NCBI RefSeq assembly: GCF_003150675.1
Contig: NZ_QGGB01000003.1
Coordinates: 372,001-436,000, forward strand
DNA length: 64,000 nucleotides
Source: Rhodohalobacter mucosus
Lineage (GTDB): Bacteria > Bacteroidota > Rhodothermia > Balneolales > Balneolaceae
Direction: 5' to 3'
Numbering within the stretch: position 1 is the first letter of the stretch; every line of letters starts with the position of its first letter. The position numbers were made by a program, and so were the translations under genes. Below the pieces are notes generated by a model. That model had not been told where the DNA came from. It ran no database searches and was given only the letters and a program-made list of their open reading frames with translations. This document shows positions 18,375 to 27,017 of the stretch, piece after piece.

Positions 18375-19619
18375 TTAGTCTAGCTCTTCGAAGAGCTGTT
18401 GAATGCGTTTCTTGTTGTTGGCATTATTGTATGCCTCATCCTTGGAAATTTTTCCGGAATCGTGCAGCCTTTTTAAATCCTGTTCCATGGTATTCATCCC
18501 CATCTCACTTCCTTCTGCAAGCATCTGGTAGATTTCATTCACATTATTGTTACGGATAGCTGCGCGAACCGAGGGTGTTACAAGCAGAACTTCCTTGGCC
18601 AGTACCCGCTTGCCGTCGAGGCTGGATACCAGCTTTTGACTGATTACGCACGTTAAAACATCTGCAAGTCGATTCCTTACACGGTCCTGCTCTTCCGTTT
18701 CCACTTCACCCAGAATACGTTCGATACTTTCCATAGCGGAAGATGTGTGAAGTGTACCAAAAGTCTTGTGGCCCGAGTCAGTGATTTCAAGAGTTGTCAT
18801 AATCGTTTCGGGATCACGAAGCTCACCAATCACGATGATATCGGGATCCTGACGCAGTGATTGAATAGCACCCGCTTTAAATGACATCACGTCACGTCCC
18901 ACTTCCCTGTGACGAACTACCGAGCGAACAGATTCATGTACCAATTCAACCGGAGAAGCAATGATCACAATGTGTGAATCGACCGTTCGGTTGTTAGCAT
19001 CAATAATTGTGTCAAGCGTACTTGATTTACCCGATCCGGTAATACCCGTTATGAGTGTAAGACCGTATTTATAATACTTAAGGCTTAAAGCTTTTGCGAT
19101 TTCAGGGTGAACTCCAAGAGATTTAAACGGCCTGATCTCAGTGTCAATTTTCCGCATGTTCAGTGCCAGGGTTTCCAGGTCGAAATACATGTTGGCCCGA
19201 TAGCGGCGAAGTGGATCTCCTTCCCTGTTGATGGAGTAGGAAAAATCCAGATTCCGTATATCAAGCAACTGTTCGCGCTGGCCTGCTGTAATCGCGTTAT
19301 GAAGCAGAACGTCTGTTTCCTTAACAGGAATATCCACTTCGGTTTGCAGGGGAGACTTTTTACCAAAAACCCTGTACCAGATTTTCCCCATACAACCATG
19401 GCCTCCCAAATCAATATCGGAGGCTTCAATTTTTTCCATATGCAGAAGAAAACTGTTCAGAGTTTCTCTCAGAAGAGTTCGTTCCGTTTCGGGAAGTGCT
19501 TCCACTCGTCTGCCGATTTCACGGTGATATTCAAACCCCTTTAAAGAGGAAGGAATCTCTGATACCAGCCTTCCGCAGATATCATGTATAGGTTTTAGCG
19601 AGATTGTAGATGTATTCAT
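18375..19619 (-). CDS. pilT: Type IV pilus retraction ATPase PilT
   Basis: 414 residues, GspE/PilT secretion ATPase. Walker A is GITGSGKSS (192-200), Walker B is DPDIIVIGELRD (258-269) and the His box is GHKTFGTLHT (283-292). The Asp box is unusual: it reads IIASPVE (219-225) instead of the common TIEDPIE, keeping the last Glu but losing the acidic pair. No tetracysteine zinc motif is seen, consistent with PilT rather than PilB. It powers pilus retraction, hence twitching. It is the first gene of the pilT-PilMN-PilOP-pilQ unit, with a long upstream spacer. Confidence 0.85.
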   Translation of the reverse strand: MNTSTISLKPIHDICGRLVSEIPSSLKGFEYHREIGRRVEALPETERTLLRETLNSFLLHMEKIEASDIDLGGHGCMGKIWYRVFGKKSPLQTEVDIPVKETDVLLHNAITAGQREQLLDIRNLDFSYSINREGDPLRRYRANMYFDLETLALNMRKIDTEIRPFKSLGVHPEIAKALSLKYYKYGLTLITGITGSGKSSTLDTIIDANNRTVDSHIVIIASPVELVHESVRSVVRHREVGRDVMSFKAGAIQSLRQDPDIIVIGELRDPETIMTTLEITDSGHKTFGTLHTSSAMESIERILGEVETEEQDRVRNRLADVLTCVISQKLVSSLDGKRVLAKEVLLVTPSVRAAIRNNNVNEIYQMLAEGSEMGMNTMEQDLKRLHDSGKISKDEAYNNANNKKRIQQLFEELD

Positions 19620-20439
19620 TTAATAGCCGTTGAGACGTCGTGTATGTAACCCTGCTAAAAAGACCTGTAAGAACTGCGATCGTTACAAATAAATAAAAGA
19701 AAATTATCTGCAACTTTATAGTTCTTTTTTGATCTTTTTCAGGTGAGTTACATTTAGTCTAATAGGAATTTAAGCGACTCATCGAATCTATTTTTTCAGA
19801 TTAAGGGAGGTCTTTAAAGCAGAGGGACATATTGCTTGCCAAGGTGTGTACAGGATTTAATCCATTAAGGACTTAAAAACGTATCAGAGGAAACAATAAG
19901 CGAAGACATTAAAGATATGTTTCAGAGTATATTTTACTGATCAAAATTCTTTTCAGATACAATTCTGCAGATGATCCTGGTACAAATAATCACCGTGATT
20001 TAGTAAGACGATGTTATTTCAAGAAATGCGCAGGATATCGCTCTTTCAGAGCTTCAAATTCACTGTAACTCCTGGTATAACGCTTTGCGCTATACTGCTG
20101 AATGCGCCCCATCGGGGTTTGGAGGATGTATTGACCGGAATCGTTAATGCGCCTTATAGGATCAGCGACAGTTAACTTGTATTGTTTGTTGGAATGATAT
20201 CCTGTGCATAGCTTCAGGTACGTTCCGTTCTAGAAATCGGGATCTATTGATGAGTCCAGCTCAGAATGAGCGCCAGCAATAACATAGCACTTCGCACTAT
20301 GCTTATTTTTGCACCCCGTCGGTTTTGAGGTATGACTGTGCAAATTAACGTGTGTTTGAGTAAGCAAATGAACCGTAAAATTGCACTTTGCCTTTGAGTT
20401 TCTTAAAAAGAAAAATGGCTTTGGGGCAGGTGGTACGTA
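19620..20439. promoter_or_regulatory. 820-bp noncoding gap upstream of pilT
   Basis: No credible gene on either strand. The left part (19620-20030) is AT-rich and must hold the pilT operon promoter, but I could not fix a -35/-10 pair. The right part is taken up by a decayed hairpin repeat (20033-20330, listed separately). The region splits the pilus cluster into a pilin/pilC/pilB unit and a pilT/secretin unit. Confidence 0.55.
20033..20330 (-). repeat. Decayed copy of the RAYT-associated hairpin repeat
   Basis: In reverse orientation this matches the order of elements in the three copies near 31.6-33.0 kb. It begins GGAT, then GCTCTTTCAGAGC, a GCTTTGCGC hairpin and CGCCCCATCGGGGTTT. After a divergent middle come AGCTC...GAGCGCCA, CATAGCACTTCGCACTATG and CACCCCGTCGG. 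Spacing is kept, sequence is worn. No transposase lies beside it, so it was probably mobilised in trans. Confidence 0.65.
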
Positions 20440-20937
20440 TTACCAGTTATCGCCGCTGAGCAGTCTTCTTTTCAAATTGAGGAGCTGGCTGTTCATATTA
20501 TTGATTTTTTTCTGCTGTATTTCAATAATATTCTTGGTAAAGATATTAAACAGCTTTTCCGGTTTTTTTCTGAAAAAGCTAAGAACATCATACCGCTCAA
20601 AGCTGAGCAATACGCTCTGATTTTCACTGATTACTTTCGCCATTCTGTTTTGCTTGCTGAAAAGAAAGGTTTCACCAATAAAACTCCCCTCTTCCAGGAC
20701 GGCCAGCTGTATGCCATCACGCCATACACCTACTTTTCCTTCAGCGATAAGATATGCTGAGCTAACACGATCATTTTCATTCACAACCGTCTCCCCTTTC
20801 TGAAATTTTTCCTCCCTTCCCAGTTCCAGGAAGCCAAGAACATCTTCATAATGAAAATTTTTCAGCAGGTGCGGCGGATCCTTGAGAAGGTTTCGCTTAT
20901 AGGCCGGCATCATATTTAGCGGGTTTCCGTCGTTCAT
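20440..20937 (-). CDS. Cyclic nucleotide-binding domain protein
   Basis: 165 residues, almost all one cNMP-binding (CAP-like) beta-roll at about 28-125: KFQKGETVVNENDRVSSAYLIAEGKVGV, then the phosphate-binding-cassette-like GETFLFSKQNRMAKV with the Glu and Arg kept. A basic helix ends the chain. It has no DNA-binding or enzymatic domain. It lies 18 bp downstream of pilB, so it probably senses a cyclic nucleotide and regulates the pilus motor by protein contact. Which nucleotide it binds, if any, cannot be said. A non-binding structural role is the alternative. Confidence 0.82.
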   Translation of the reverse strand: MNDGNPLNMMPAYKRNLLKDPPHLLKNFHYEDVLGFLELGREEKFQKGETVVNENDRVSSAYLIAEGKVGVWRDGIQLAVLEEGSFIGETFLFSKQNRMAKVISENQSVLLSFERYDVLSFFRKKPEKLFNIFTKNIIEIQQKKINNMNSQLLNLKRRLLSGDNW

Positions 20938-20955
20938 ATACGATCAATCCACAAG

Positions 20956-22734
20956 TTAGTCATCCAGGGTGATTGCAATTACTTCTTCTATGGTGGTGAT
21001 TCCTTCTTTTACACGCTCTCTGCCCGATGCTCTCAGCGTAAGCATACCGTTGGCTATTGCGAGGTTTTTAATCTGATCTTCATCAATATCACCACCCGAT
21101 TCAAGAATAGCCCGTTTGATATCTTTGCTGAAGTAGAGAGCTTCATGTATGGCAGCGCGACCTTTAAAACCAATACCGTTGCATTTATCACAGCCCACTG
21201 CCTTATAGAACGTTTCAGTAGCAATTTCTTCATCGGAAAATCCAATTCCCTTCAGTGTTTCAGGATGGGGGTCAAAAGCTTCCTTACAATTGTTGCATAA
21301 TCGTCGAAGCAGGCGCTGAGCCATAACCAGGTTCACCGCATTGGCAATCAAAAAGGGTTCGACACCCATTTTAAAAAGACGGGAGACGGCACTCGGCGCA
21401 TCATTGGTGTGAAGCGTGGAAAACGTAAGGTGACCCGTATTCGCCATTTTAATGGCAATCTCGGCTGTTTTTAAATCACGCATCTCACCTACAAGCACAA
21501 TATCGGGGTCATGACGAAGGATACCCCGAATGGCCATATCAAATGTCATATTGGGGCTGATCTTCAACTGACGAGCCCCGTTAATCAGATATTCGACCGG
21601 TTCCTCAACGGTTAAAACATTCTTTGACGGATCGAGTACATAGTAAAGAGCCGCAACAAGCGTGGTAGATTTACCGCTGCCGGTAGGTCCTGTAATGATG
21701 ACAATCCCGGATGGCTGTTCAATTGCTTTTACAAAATCGGATTTTGCTTTTTTCTGAAGACCAAGCACATTCAGATCTGTGATCACTTTACGATCATCCA
21801 GTATCCGAATAACAACCGACTCAAATTTTCTGTCGAACTGGGCACCTACCATCGGCATGATCGACACCCTGTAACGGATGTTGTGATTATCAACAAGCCT
21901 CTGAATAAAACCATCCTGAGAGCTGTCGCGCTCAAACCTGTCTACATTCCGGGTTTTGTCTTTTACAACGGCTGCGATAGCTTCTGGCTTAACGTTTTTT
22001 TGCTGGTACCATAACTGTAGTTTCCCGTCTATTCTGAACCGAATATCAGTTGTGGTTGGACCGCTTGGAATAATGTGAATATCACTGACGCCCTGACGTA
22101 CACCTTCTACAAGCATCCCCTCAACCAGGGAGTTGAGCATGCTCTGATTGATTTCGGCATCAATCTCATCTTCATTGACATCTTCCTCCTCTGCGCTCGG
22201 GATGTCGGTCTGCTCATAGTCAATTTCTTCCAGGAGGTCCAGAAATTCATTTTTTTGTTCATAAACCCTGGAGAGAATAAAGTCGATCAGCTCAAACCGG
22301 CAGTATCGGAGATCAAAATGCTTGAAATTGAGTTTTGATATTGTATTGGAGAGCTTCGGGTCTGAAGGATCTGCAGAAGCGATTGTCAGGGTAGTCATCG
22401 ATTTACGAACCGGAATGGCTTTCTGATTTGCCAGCTCGTCAACTACATCCTGGGGCATATCGTCTATATACCCTTTGATTTCGGATATTTTTTCATCAGG
22501 AAGCTCCGAATCCTCCTCAAAGATCTCTTCAAATGCATAGATGTCAGCAATCTGACTCATCACCTTATGGCGATCGATGCCCAGGTCCTGGTATAGTATT
22601 TGACCCAGCCTTCGGTTTGAGTGCGAAGGCTCCTCTGAAAGTATTTTAAGCGCCATCGAAAGCTGATCGCCTGAAATCACTCCCCTGCTCAGCAGAAGGT
22701 CGCCAATATGTTGCCGTGTATTAATTTTTCCCAT
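20956..22734 (-). CDS. pilB: Type IV pilus extension ATPase PilB
   Basis: 592 residues from the ATG at 22734; the frame also opens six codons earlier at a TTG. The N-terminus resembles MshEN/T2SSE_N domains (HIGDLLLSRGVISGDQLSMAL and RRLGQILYQDLG), which bind cyclic-di-GMP in some relatives; the first copy has His for the usual Arg. The ATPase core has Walker A GPTGSGKSTT (around 349-358), EEPVEY, LRHDPDIVLVGEMRD and GHLTFSTLHTNDAPSA. The zinc-binding Cys pairs CNNC and CDKC typical of PilB/GspE are present. It drives pilin polymerisation with PilC. pilC is upstream; the cyclic-nucleotide-binding protein follows. Confidence 0.92.
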   Translation of the reverse strand: MGKINTRQHIGDLLLSRGVISGDQLSMALKILSEEPSHSNRRLGQILYQDLGIDRHKVMSQIADIYAFEEIFEEDSELPDEKISEIKGYIDDMPQDVVDELANQKAIPVRKSMTTLTIASADPSDPKLSNTISKLNFKHFDLRYCRFELIDFILSRVYEQKNEFLDLLEEIDYEQTDIPSAEEEDVNEDEIDAEINQSMLNSLVEGMLVEGVRQGVSDIHIIPSGPTTTDIRFRIDGKLQLWYQQKNVKPEAIAAVVKDKTRNVDRFERDSSQDGFIQRLVDNHNIRYRVSIMPMVGAQFDRKFESVVIRILDDRKVITDLNVLGLQKKAKSDFVKAIEQPSGIVIITGPTGSGKSTTLVAALYYVLDPSKNVLTVEEPVEYLINGARQLKISPNMTFDMAIRGILRHDPDIVLVGEMRDLKTAEIAIKMANTGHLTFSTLHTNDAPSAVSRLFKMGVEPFLIANAVNLVMAQRLLRRLCNNCKEAFDPHPETLKGIGFSDEEIATETFYKAVGCDKCNGIGFKGRAAIHEALYFSKDIKRAILESGGDIDEDQIKNLAIANGMLTLRASGRERVKEGITTIEEVIAITLDD

Positions 22735-22968
22735 GGGGTAAGAGATTAGCAATCTCCGGACTTACGTACAAGCAATTATTTTGGGTAAACGGATCCTGAT
22801 TGCTGGTATCTAATGATAGGTGGTTTGCAGTAAGTTGCCCTATTAACAATCCACTACCGTTGGTATCGTCCTATTAATTTAAAAATTAAATCCTAAAGCA
22901 TCTTAACCAACCGAAAGTAGCCCGTTTGCCGTAAAATTCATAATCCCTGAAAATAAAACTCCGGGAAC

Positions 22969-23014
22969 CCGCCAGCAACGTACGACTGTCTCATTACATG
23001 CAGGCTACCGGCGG
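22969..23014 (-). terminator. Possible terminator or attenuator after pilC
   Basis: On the minus strand CCGCCGG pairs with CTGGCGG (one G-T wobble) around a loop of about 30 nt, followed by a Pro-codon-like CCCGG and a T-rich stretch GTTTTATTTT. It begins 12 bp after the pilC stop. It lies within a 290-bp pilC-pilB spacer that otherwise shows no gene. The loop is long, so the call is weak. Confidence 0.35.
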
Positions 23015-23025
23015 AGACCCGATCA

Positions 23026-24357
23026 TTACGAATTGGGCTGTATCAGTGCCGCTTCAGAAGAAACAACCGTAATGGCAATCAGGGCAACCATAATAAAAAG
23101 GTTAATAAAGAGATTGATCATGTCGATTACCGACTCCATCTTATAGGTTGTCTGTATTTCATAATATTCTGCCAGCTGCTTGGCATTTTCCCGCAATGCA
23201 CCCGATTCGGCACCAAGCCGGAAACGGCTGATAGCCGTGGTGGTAAATACACCTGTCTCTTCCATCGATTCCACAAGACCGGAACCCTCTTTAAGCATTC
23301 TCTTGATTGCCACTTCTTTTATTTGTTTCTCCATGTAGGAGTTTCGGCATGCTTCGGAGGCAACTTTAATTACTTCAATATTTTGACCGGATCCGCTGTA
23401 GAGTGTAAAAAATACACGTGCAAAAATTTCAATACTCGTTTTGTGAAGCAGATCCCCAATCACTGGTATGTGGATGATATATTTATCCAGCATCAACTTG
23501 CCCTTGGGTGTTTTAACGTACCACGTAAACAGGGCTATGGGTATCACAAAGGATAGTGTAAGCGTAATCCAGTTGTCGGCCAGCCAATAGCTTATTTCAA
23601 GGGTTTTGGCCGTCATCGGTGGCAGCTGGATATCAAATTCCAGGAAAAGTTCTGCAGTAGCCGGAAATATGTATCCTACATAGAAAAGTACGGTTGCAAT
23701 TACGGCAAGCACCGTAACGGCCGGCATCAGAAGTGAACGGCGAAGGTTTTTCTTGAACTCTGCATCCCGCTCCAGAAATTTAGCCGTACTTTCAAATACG
23801 AGCGCCATATTACCCGATGTGGACGCCACACTAAGCATGTAAGCAGCAAATTTACCAAATACATCCTCGTGTTTGCCGTATACCTCATGCCCTTCTTTAC
23901 CGTCTTTCAGATCTTTCTGAATCTCCTTAATCACCTCTTTCATACGCTTGTTTTGCGTATCCTCATAAAGAAGTGTCAGGATTTCATCATATGGAAGCTG
24001 TTGCTTGAGAAGGTCGGCTGACAAACTTACAAAAGTCACAATGTCCTGGGTAGGAACACCGCCTTTAAAATCAAACAGCTTCTTATTAACGCTTATAACC
24101 TTGTAGCCCAGCTTAACAAGTGCGCGTTCCAGCTCTTCTTTACTGTAAGCTTCCTGTTCACCGGTCTGTTTCGATTTACCAGGCCGCTGAACCTTGTAGA
24201 TGTAGAGTTCTTTCTTGTCTAGCGACTTAACACGGATCCCGTTTTTACTCTCCAGCTTTTTGATCTTGCTCTGCGCTTCTTTTTTATTGACCGCCTCAAA
24301 TTCGGTCTGGATCATTTTTCCGCCTGGAGATACTGCTTTTAATCGAAACTGGGCCAT
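23026..24357 (-). CDS. pilC: Type IV pilus inner-membrane platform protein PilC
   Basis: 443 residues. An N-terminal cytoplasmic extension of about 95 residues (two small beta-alpha units) precedes two T2SSF domains, about 105-230 and 310-435. Each ends in hydrophobic helices (LLMPAVTVLAVIATVLFYVGYIF; the final one is near residues 413-435). It sits in the inner membrane and couples PilB and PilT to pilin insertion and removal. It is between the second pilin gene and pilB. Length is slightly above the usual 400. Confidence 0.92.
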   Translation of the reverse strand: MAQFRLKAVSPGGKMIQTEFEAVNKKEAQSKIKKLESKNGIRVKSLDKKELYIYKVQRPGKSKQTGEQEAYSKEELERALVKLGYKVISVNKKLFDFKGGVPTQDIVTFVSLSADLLKQQLPYDEILTLLYEDTQNKRMKEVIKEIQKDLKDGKEGHEVYGKHEDVFGKFAAYMLSVASTSGNMALVFESTAKFLERDAEFKKNLRRSLLMPAVTVLAVIATVLFYVGYIFPATAELFLEFDIQLPPMTAKTLEISYWLADNWITLTLSFVIPIALFTWYVKTPKGKLMLDKYIIHIPVIGDLLHKTSIEIFARVFFTLYSGSGQNIEVIKVASEACRNSYMEKQIKEVAIKRMLKEGSGLVESMEETGVFTTTAISRFRLGAESGALRENAKQLAEYYEIQTTYKMESVIDMINLFINLFIMVALIAITVVSSEAALIQPNS

Positions 24358-24473
24358 GTCTGTAGATTTATTAAAAAAGTCAGTAGTGTATAAGAAACTT
24401 TTCTGATACCTACAAGACTACCTGAGGGTTGTTTTGTTACACTCTGAAACAATATTTGTCTATTAATGATATT

Positions 24474-24899
24474 CTATGACCCTGAATCAGCATCTGTCAC
24501 TTCAATACTGTATTCATTAGGATTGATGGTTGCAACAAGAAGTACATCATTTGATTGTGCAGGATTTCCTTCTATAACCAGTTCATTCCCGGCAGCACTG
24601 GTGATTGTATATGTCCCGTTCTCATTGGATATGACTAAATCTTCAGCACCTTCAGGAACCAATCCGGGAAATGCGATGCCCTCAAAAGTAAAACCAGTAA
24701 AAGACTTATCCCCGCCTCCCAGCATTGAAGGCCGCATATAATAAGCCTGTGAAGAAAGTGCTATAGCGCCCAGATCGTTTCTAACGGCGTCCTGGTTCGC
24801 ATTTTCAGAAGAGTTGCTGAATGTATTAATAGCTACAACTGCTGCCACTCCTACCACGATTGTAACCAATATGACTAAAAGTAATTGTTGCTGTCCCAT
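24474..24899 (-). CDS. Type IV pilin-like protein 2
   Basis: 141 residues. It starts MGQQQLLLVILVTIVVG, i.e. a one- or two-residue leader ending in Gly, then a hydrophobic helix (residues 5-25). The rest is a small globular domain with TYTITSAAG and ELVIEG strands. The conserved pilin Glu5 is absent; the first residues after Gly are QQQLLL. It shares the first 25 residues and a PSMLGGGDKSFT-like block with pilin 1 but is more divergent beyond. It is probably a minor or alternative pilin. It lies upstream of pilC and downstream of the ligase-like gene. The pilin fold is inferred from the N-terminus and context. Confidence 0.8.
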   Translation of the reverse strand: MGQQQLLLVILVTIVVGVAAVVAINTFSNSSENANQDAVRNDLGAIALSSQAYYMRPSMLGGGDKSFTGFTFEGIAFPGLVPEGAEDLVISNENGTYTITSAAGNELVIEGNPAQSNDVLLVATINPNEYSIEVTDADSGS

Positions 24900-25033
24900 T
24901 TTATTCTAAGTTTTATAAAGGTAAATTTTCTCTCATTAACCGCTACAGGAAACTACTCATATCCGATATATTTGAAAATTAATTATGTCTATAATTATGT
25001 TTGAATTATTTGACATAAATAATAGTGTAAAGA

Positions 25034-26485
25034 CTATAAAGGAATAATTCCCTGGTCCCAGAATCGCGGCCATAATCTGGACTCTGGAAAGCTTTGAATG
25101 TACTCAAAGTAGCCGGCTGACAATTCATCAATAATAGGAACAGTCAAAATCAAAATTGTTACAAAAAATGCAAGTAGTAAGAGGCAGAGTAGATATTTAT
25201 TGTACCTGACTTTTTGTTGTTTTTTATTCCACGCAAGCACCCATGCAGTAATAAGTATGAACCAAACCTGGCTTAAAGGCGTATGCATCACGCCACTTAC
25301 AAGCGAATGAAGCAAAGCTGCAAAAAGAGAACCATACATCCCAATAACCACGATAGAACGTGATTGAAGGTATCTATTGGAATTTCTGATTTTCAATGAA
25401 CTTTGTGCAAAAAGTATCATTATTCCCGTCAGAAAGATAAATGAGATAATACCCCACTCCGCTAAAAATTGAATCAAATAATTATGCGGATGAGCTGCAC
25501 CTGGCGTATTGCCCATTACTGAATAGTGCATTGGACCCACTCCAAAAACGGGATTGTCCACCCACATTTCCAATCCTTTTTGCCAAAGATCAAGGCGATT
25601 GCTATCTGTGAATCGTAAAAGAGGGGCTTCCCGGGTTGAAGGCAAATAGATGAACAGAATAAGATATCCTGCAAGACCCGTTAAAAATGTCAAAATTGTG
25701 ACTTTAAAAAACTCAATGGCTTCATTTTTAAAGATGAAGATGACCATCACTCCTGAAGCAAAAATTGCAACAAGTGTTCCACGCCCACCTGATGCAAATA
25801 CTAATACCCACCATATAGAAGCCAAAAGAAATAATGTGATTACTTCTACTTTAAGCCAACCTTTCAATTTATTCTTAAAGAAAATAATGATTGAAAATAA
25901 TATGGGAAATGTCCAAGATTGTGTATGATTGAAAAATCGTTTGTTTGAAAAATACAGAACGTCTTTACCGGTTAACGTAGTCTCTCCAAATGTGATGGAA
26001 TAGGTAATTTTATCAGGCCACAAAATTACCATGGGATCCATGTAGGATGTTATATAATTACCAATGAAAATAATTATGTATAAAGAGGAAAAAAGAGTTG
26101 CTGTAACAAAAATAGAAATTCCAAGCCGATAGAGATTTCTTTGATTTGTTGGAGATAGAAGGATAAAAAGCAGGATAATCCAAAATGTAAACGCATATTC
26201 GAGAAGTGCATACTTAAAAAATTCTGATAGTACTACAGAAACAAATCCTGCAATAAAAATACCCGAAAGGAATAAAAAAGAGGGTGAGTTATAAGATAAG
26301 TTGAGGGATATTTTGCTCTTGCCTCGTCCTGGAACATACCACTGGTATAGTAAACCCAGTGTAATTAACCCAAAAACCACCAATTGCAAGATTCTCTGGC
26401 TGTCATGGAATCGCAAACCCGGCAACCTGAGGTATGGTGCAAGGATTAGATAAAGGGATAATATGGCGTAGTAAAATTTAGACAT
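25034..26485 (-). CDS. O-antigen ligase/PglL-like membrane protein, possible pilin O-oligosaccharyltransferase
   Basis: 483 residues from the ATG at 26485; the frame opens 27 codons earlier (26566) inside the pilin gene, but the later ATG starts the first membrane helix. There are around ten hydrophobic segments and a Wzy_C region with the motif AHPHNYLIQFLAEWG, near the typical ligase periplasmic loop. Such proteins transfer lipid-linked glycans to lipid A or, in the PglL/TfpO branch, to pilin Ser/Thr. Its place between two pilin genes favours pilin glycosylation. That is a context inference; lipopolysaccharide ligase is the alternative. No glycan-synthesis genes lie nearby. Confidence 0.8.
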   Translation of the reverse strand: MSKFYYAILSLYLILAPYLRLPGLRFHDSQRILQLVVFGLITLGLLYQWYVPGRGKSKISLNLSYNSPSFLFLSGIFIAGFVSVVLSEFFKYALLEYAFTFWIILLFILLSPTNQRNLYRLGISIFVTATLFSSLYIIIFIGNYITSYMDPMVILWPDKITYSITFGETTLTGKDVLYFSNKRFFNHTQSWTFPILFSIIIFFKNKLKGWLKVEVITLFLLASIWWVLVFASGGRGTLVAIFASGVMVIFIFKNEAIEFFKVTILTFLTGLAGYLILFIYLPSTREAPLLRFTDSNRLDLWQKGLEMWVDNPVFGVGPMHYSVMGNTPGAAHPHNYLIQFLAEWGIISFIFLTGIMILFAQSSLKIRNSNRYLQSRSIVVIGMYGSLFAALLHSLVSGVMHTPLSQVWFILITAWVLAWNKKQQKVRYNKYLLCLLLLAFFVTILILTVPIIDELSAGYFEYIQSFPESRLWPRFWDQGIIPL

Positions 26486-26490
26486 AAAAA

Positions 26491-26518
26491 AACCTTCCGG
26501 ATTTTGGTCCGGAAGGTT
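26491..26518 (-). terminator. Strong intrinsic terminator after pilin 1
   Basis: Perfect 10-bp stem AACCTTCCGG / CCGGAAGGTT with an 8-nt loop. On the minus strand it is followed by a run of T that runs straight into the ATG of the ligase-like gene. It lies 26 bp past the pilin stop. It should cut most pilin transcripts and pass only a fraction into the ligase gene. Confidence 0.85.
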
Positions 26519-26543
26519 AATCATTTCAAAAGAATATTTGAAA

Positions 26544-27017
26544 TTAGCTGCCGCTGCCGAAAGCAAGTACAGTTACGTTGTTTGCAGTAACAGTAGCTTC
26601 ACCAGACTCGGTTGCATCAGTACCGCCAGACAGTACACCGTCAGCGTCAACCGTTCCAGCTACATAGTCTTCATCACTGGCAGGATGCGCAGTAATCAAG
26701 AAGCTGTCAACTCCACGTGCGGAGATTACATATCGTCCGTTTTCATTCTGTGCAGTAAGACCGTCAGCAGTAACGCCATTTGCAGCAAAACCGAAGTCTT
26801 CGAATGTAATGTTAGTGAACGTACGTCCACCGCCACCCAGCATGGTAGGCTTCATGAAGTAACCTTGTGAACCGGATGCAATCGCAGCCACATCAGTACG
26901 TACAGCATCGATGTTAGCCGCATCAGCAGCAGATCCGAAGGTGTTAATAGCCACAACCGTCGCGATACCCACGATGATTGTTACGAGAATAACGAGTAAT
27001 AATTGTTGTTGACCCAT
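26544..27017 (-). CDS. pilA: Type IV pilin-like protein 1 (probable major pilin)
   Basis: 157 residues, starting MGQQQLLLVILVTIIVG. It has the same very short leader ending in Gly and a hydrophobic N-terminal helix, without Glu5. A central block KPTMLGGGGRTFTNITFEDFG is shared in outline with pilin 2. The C-terminus is a beta-rich Ala/Thr/Asp-rich stretch, no Cys pair. It is the first gene of the pilus unit. It has an AAAGG Shine-Dalgarno eight bases before the ATG, unusual in this window, an AC-rich leader and a strong terminator right after. These suggest high expression, so I call it the major pilin. The pilin identity rests on the N-terminus and operon. Confidence 0.85.
   Translation of the reverse strand: MGQQQLLLVILVTIIVGIATVVAINTFGSAADAANIDAVRTDVAAIASGSQGYFMKPTMLGGGGRTFTNITFEDFGFAANGVTADGLTAQNENGRYVISARGVDSFLITAHPASDEDYVAGTVDADGVLSGGTDATESGEATVTANNVTVLAFGSGS

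Noticed and set aside
22753-23025. Cyclic-di-GMP riboswitch between pilC and pilB
   Set aside because: Fragments such as GGCAAACGGG looked suggestive, but the conserved GEMM core and its tetraloop-receptor layout are not there.
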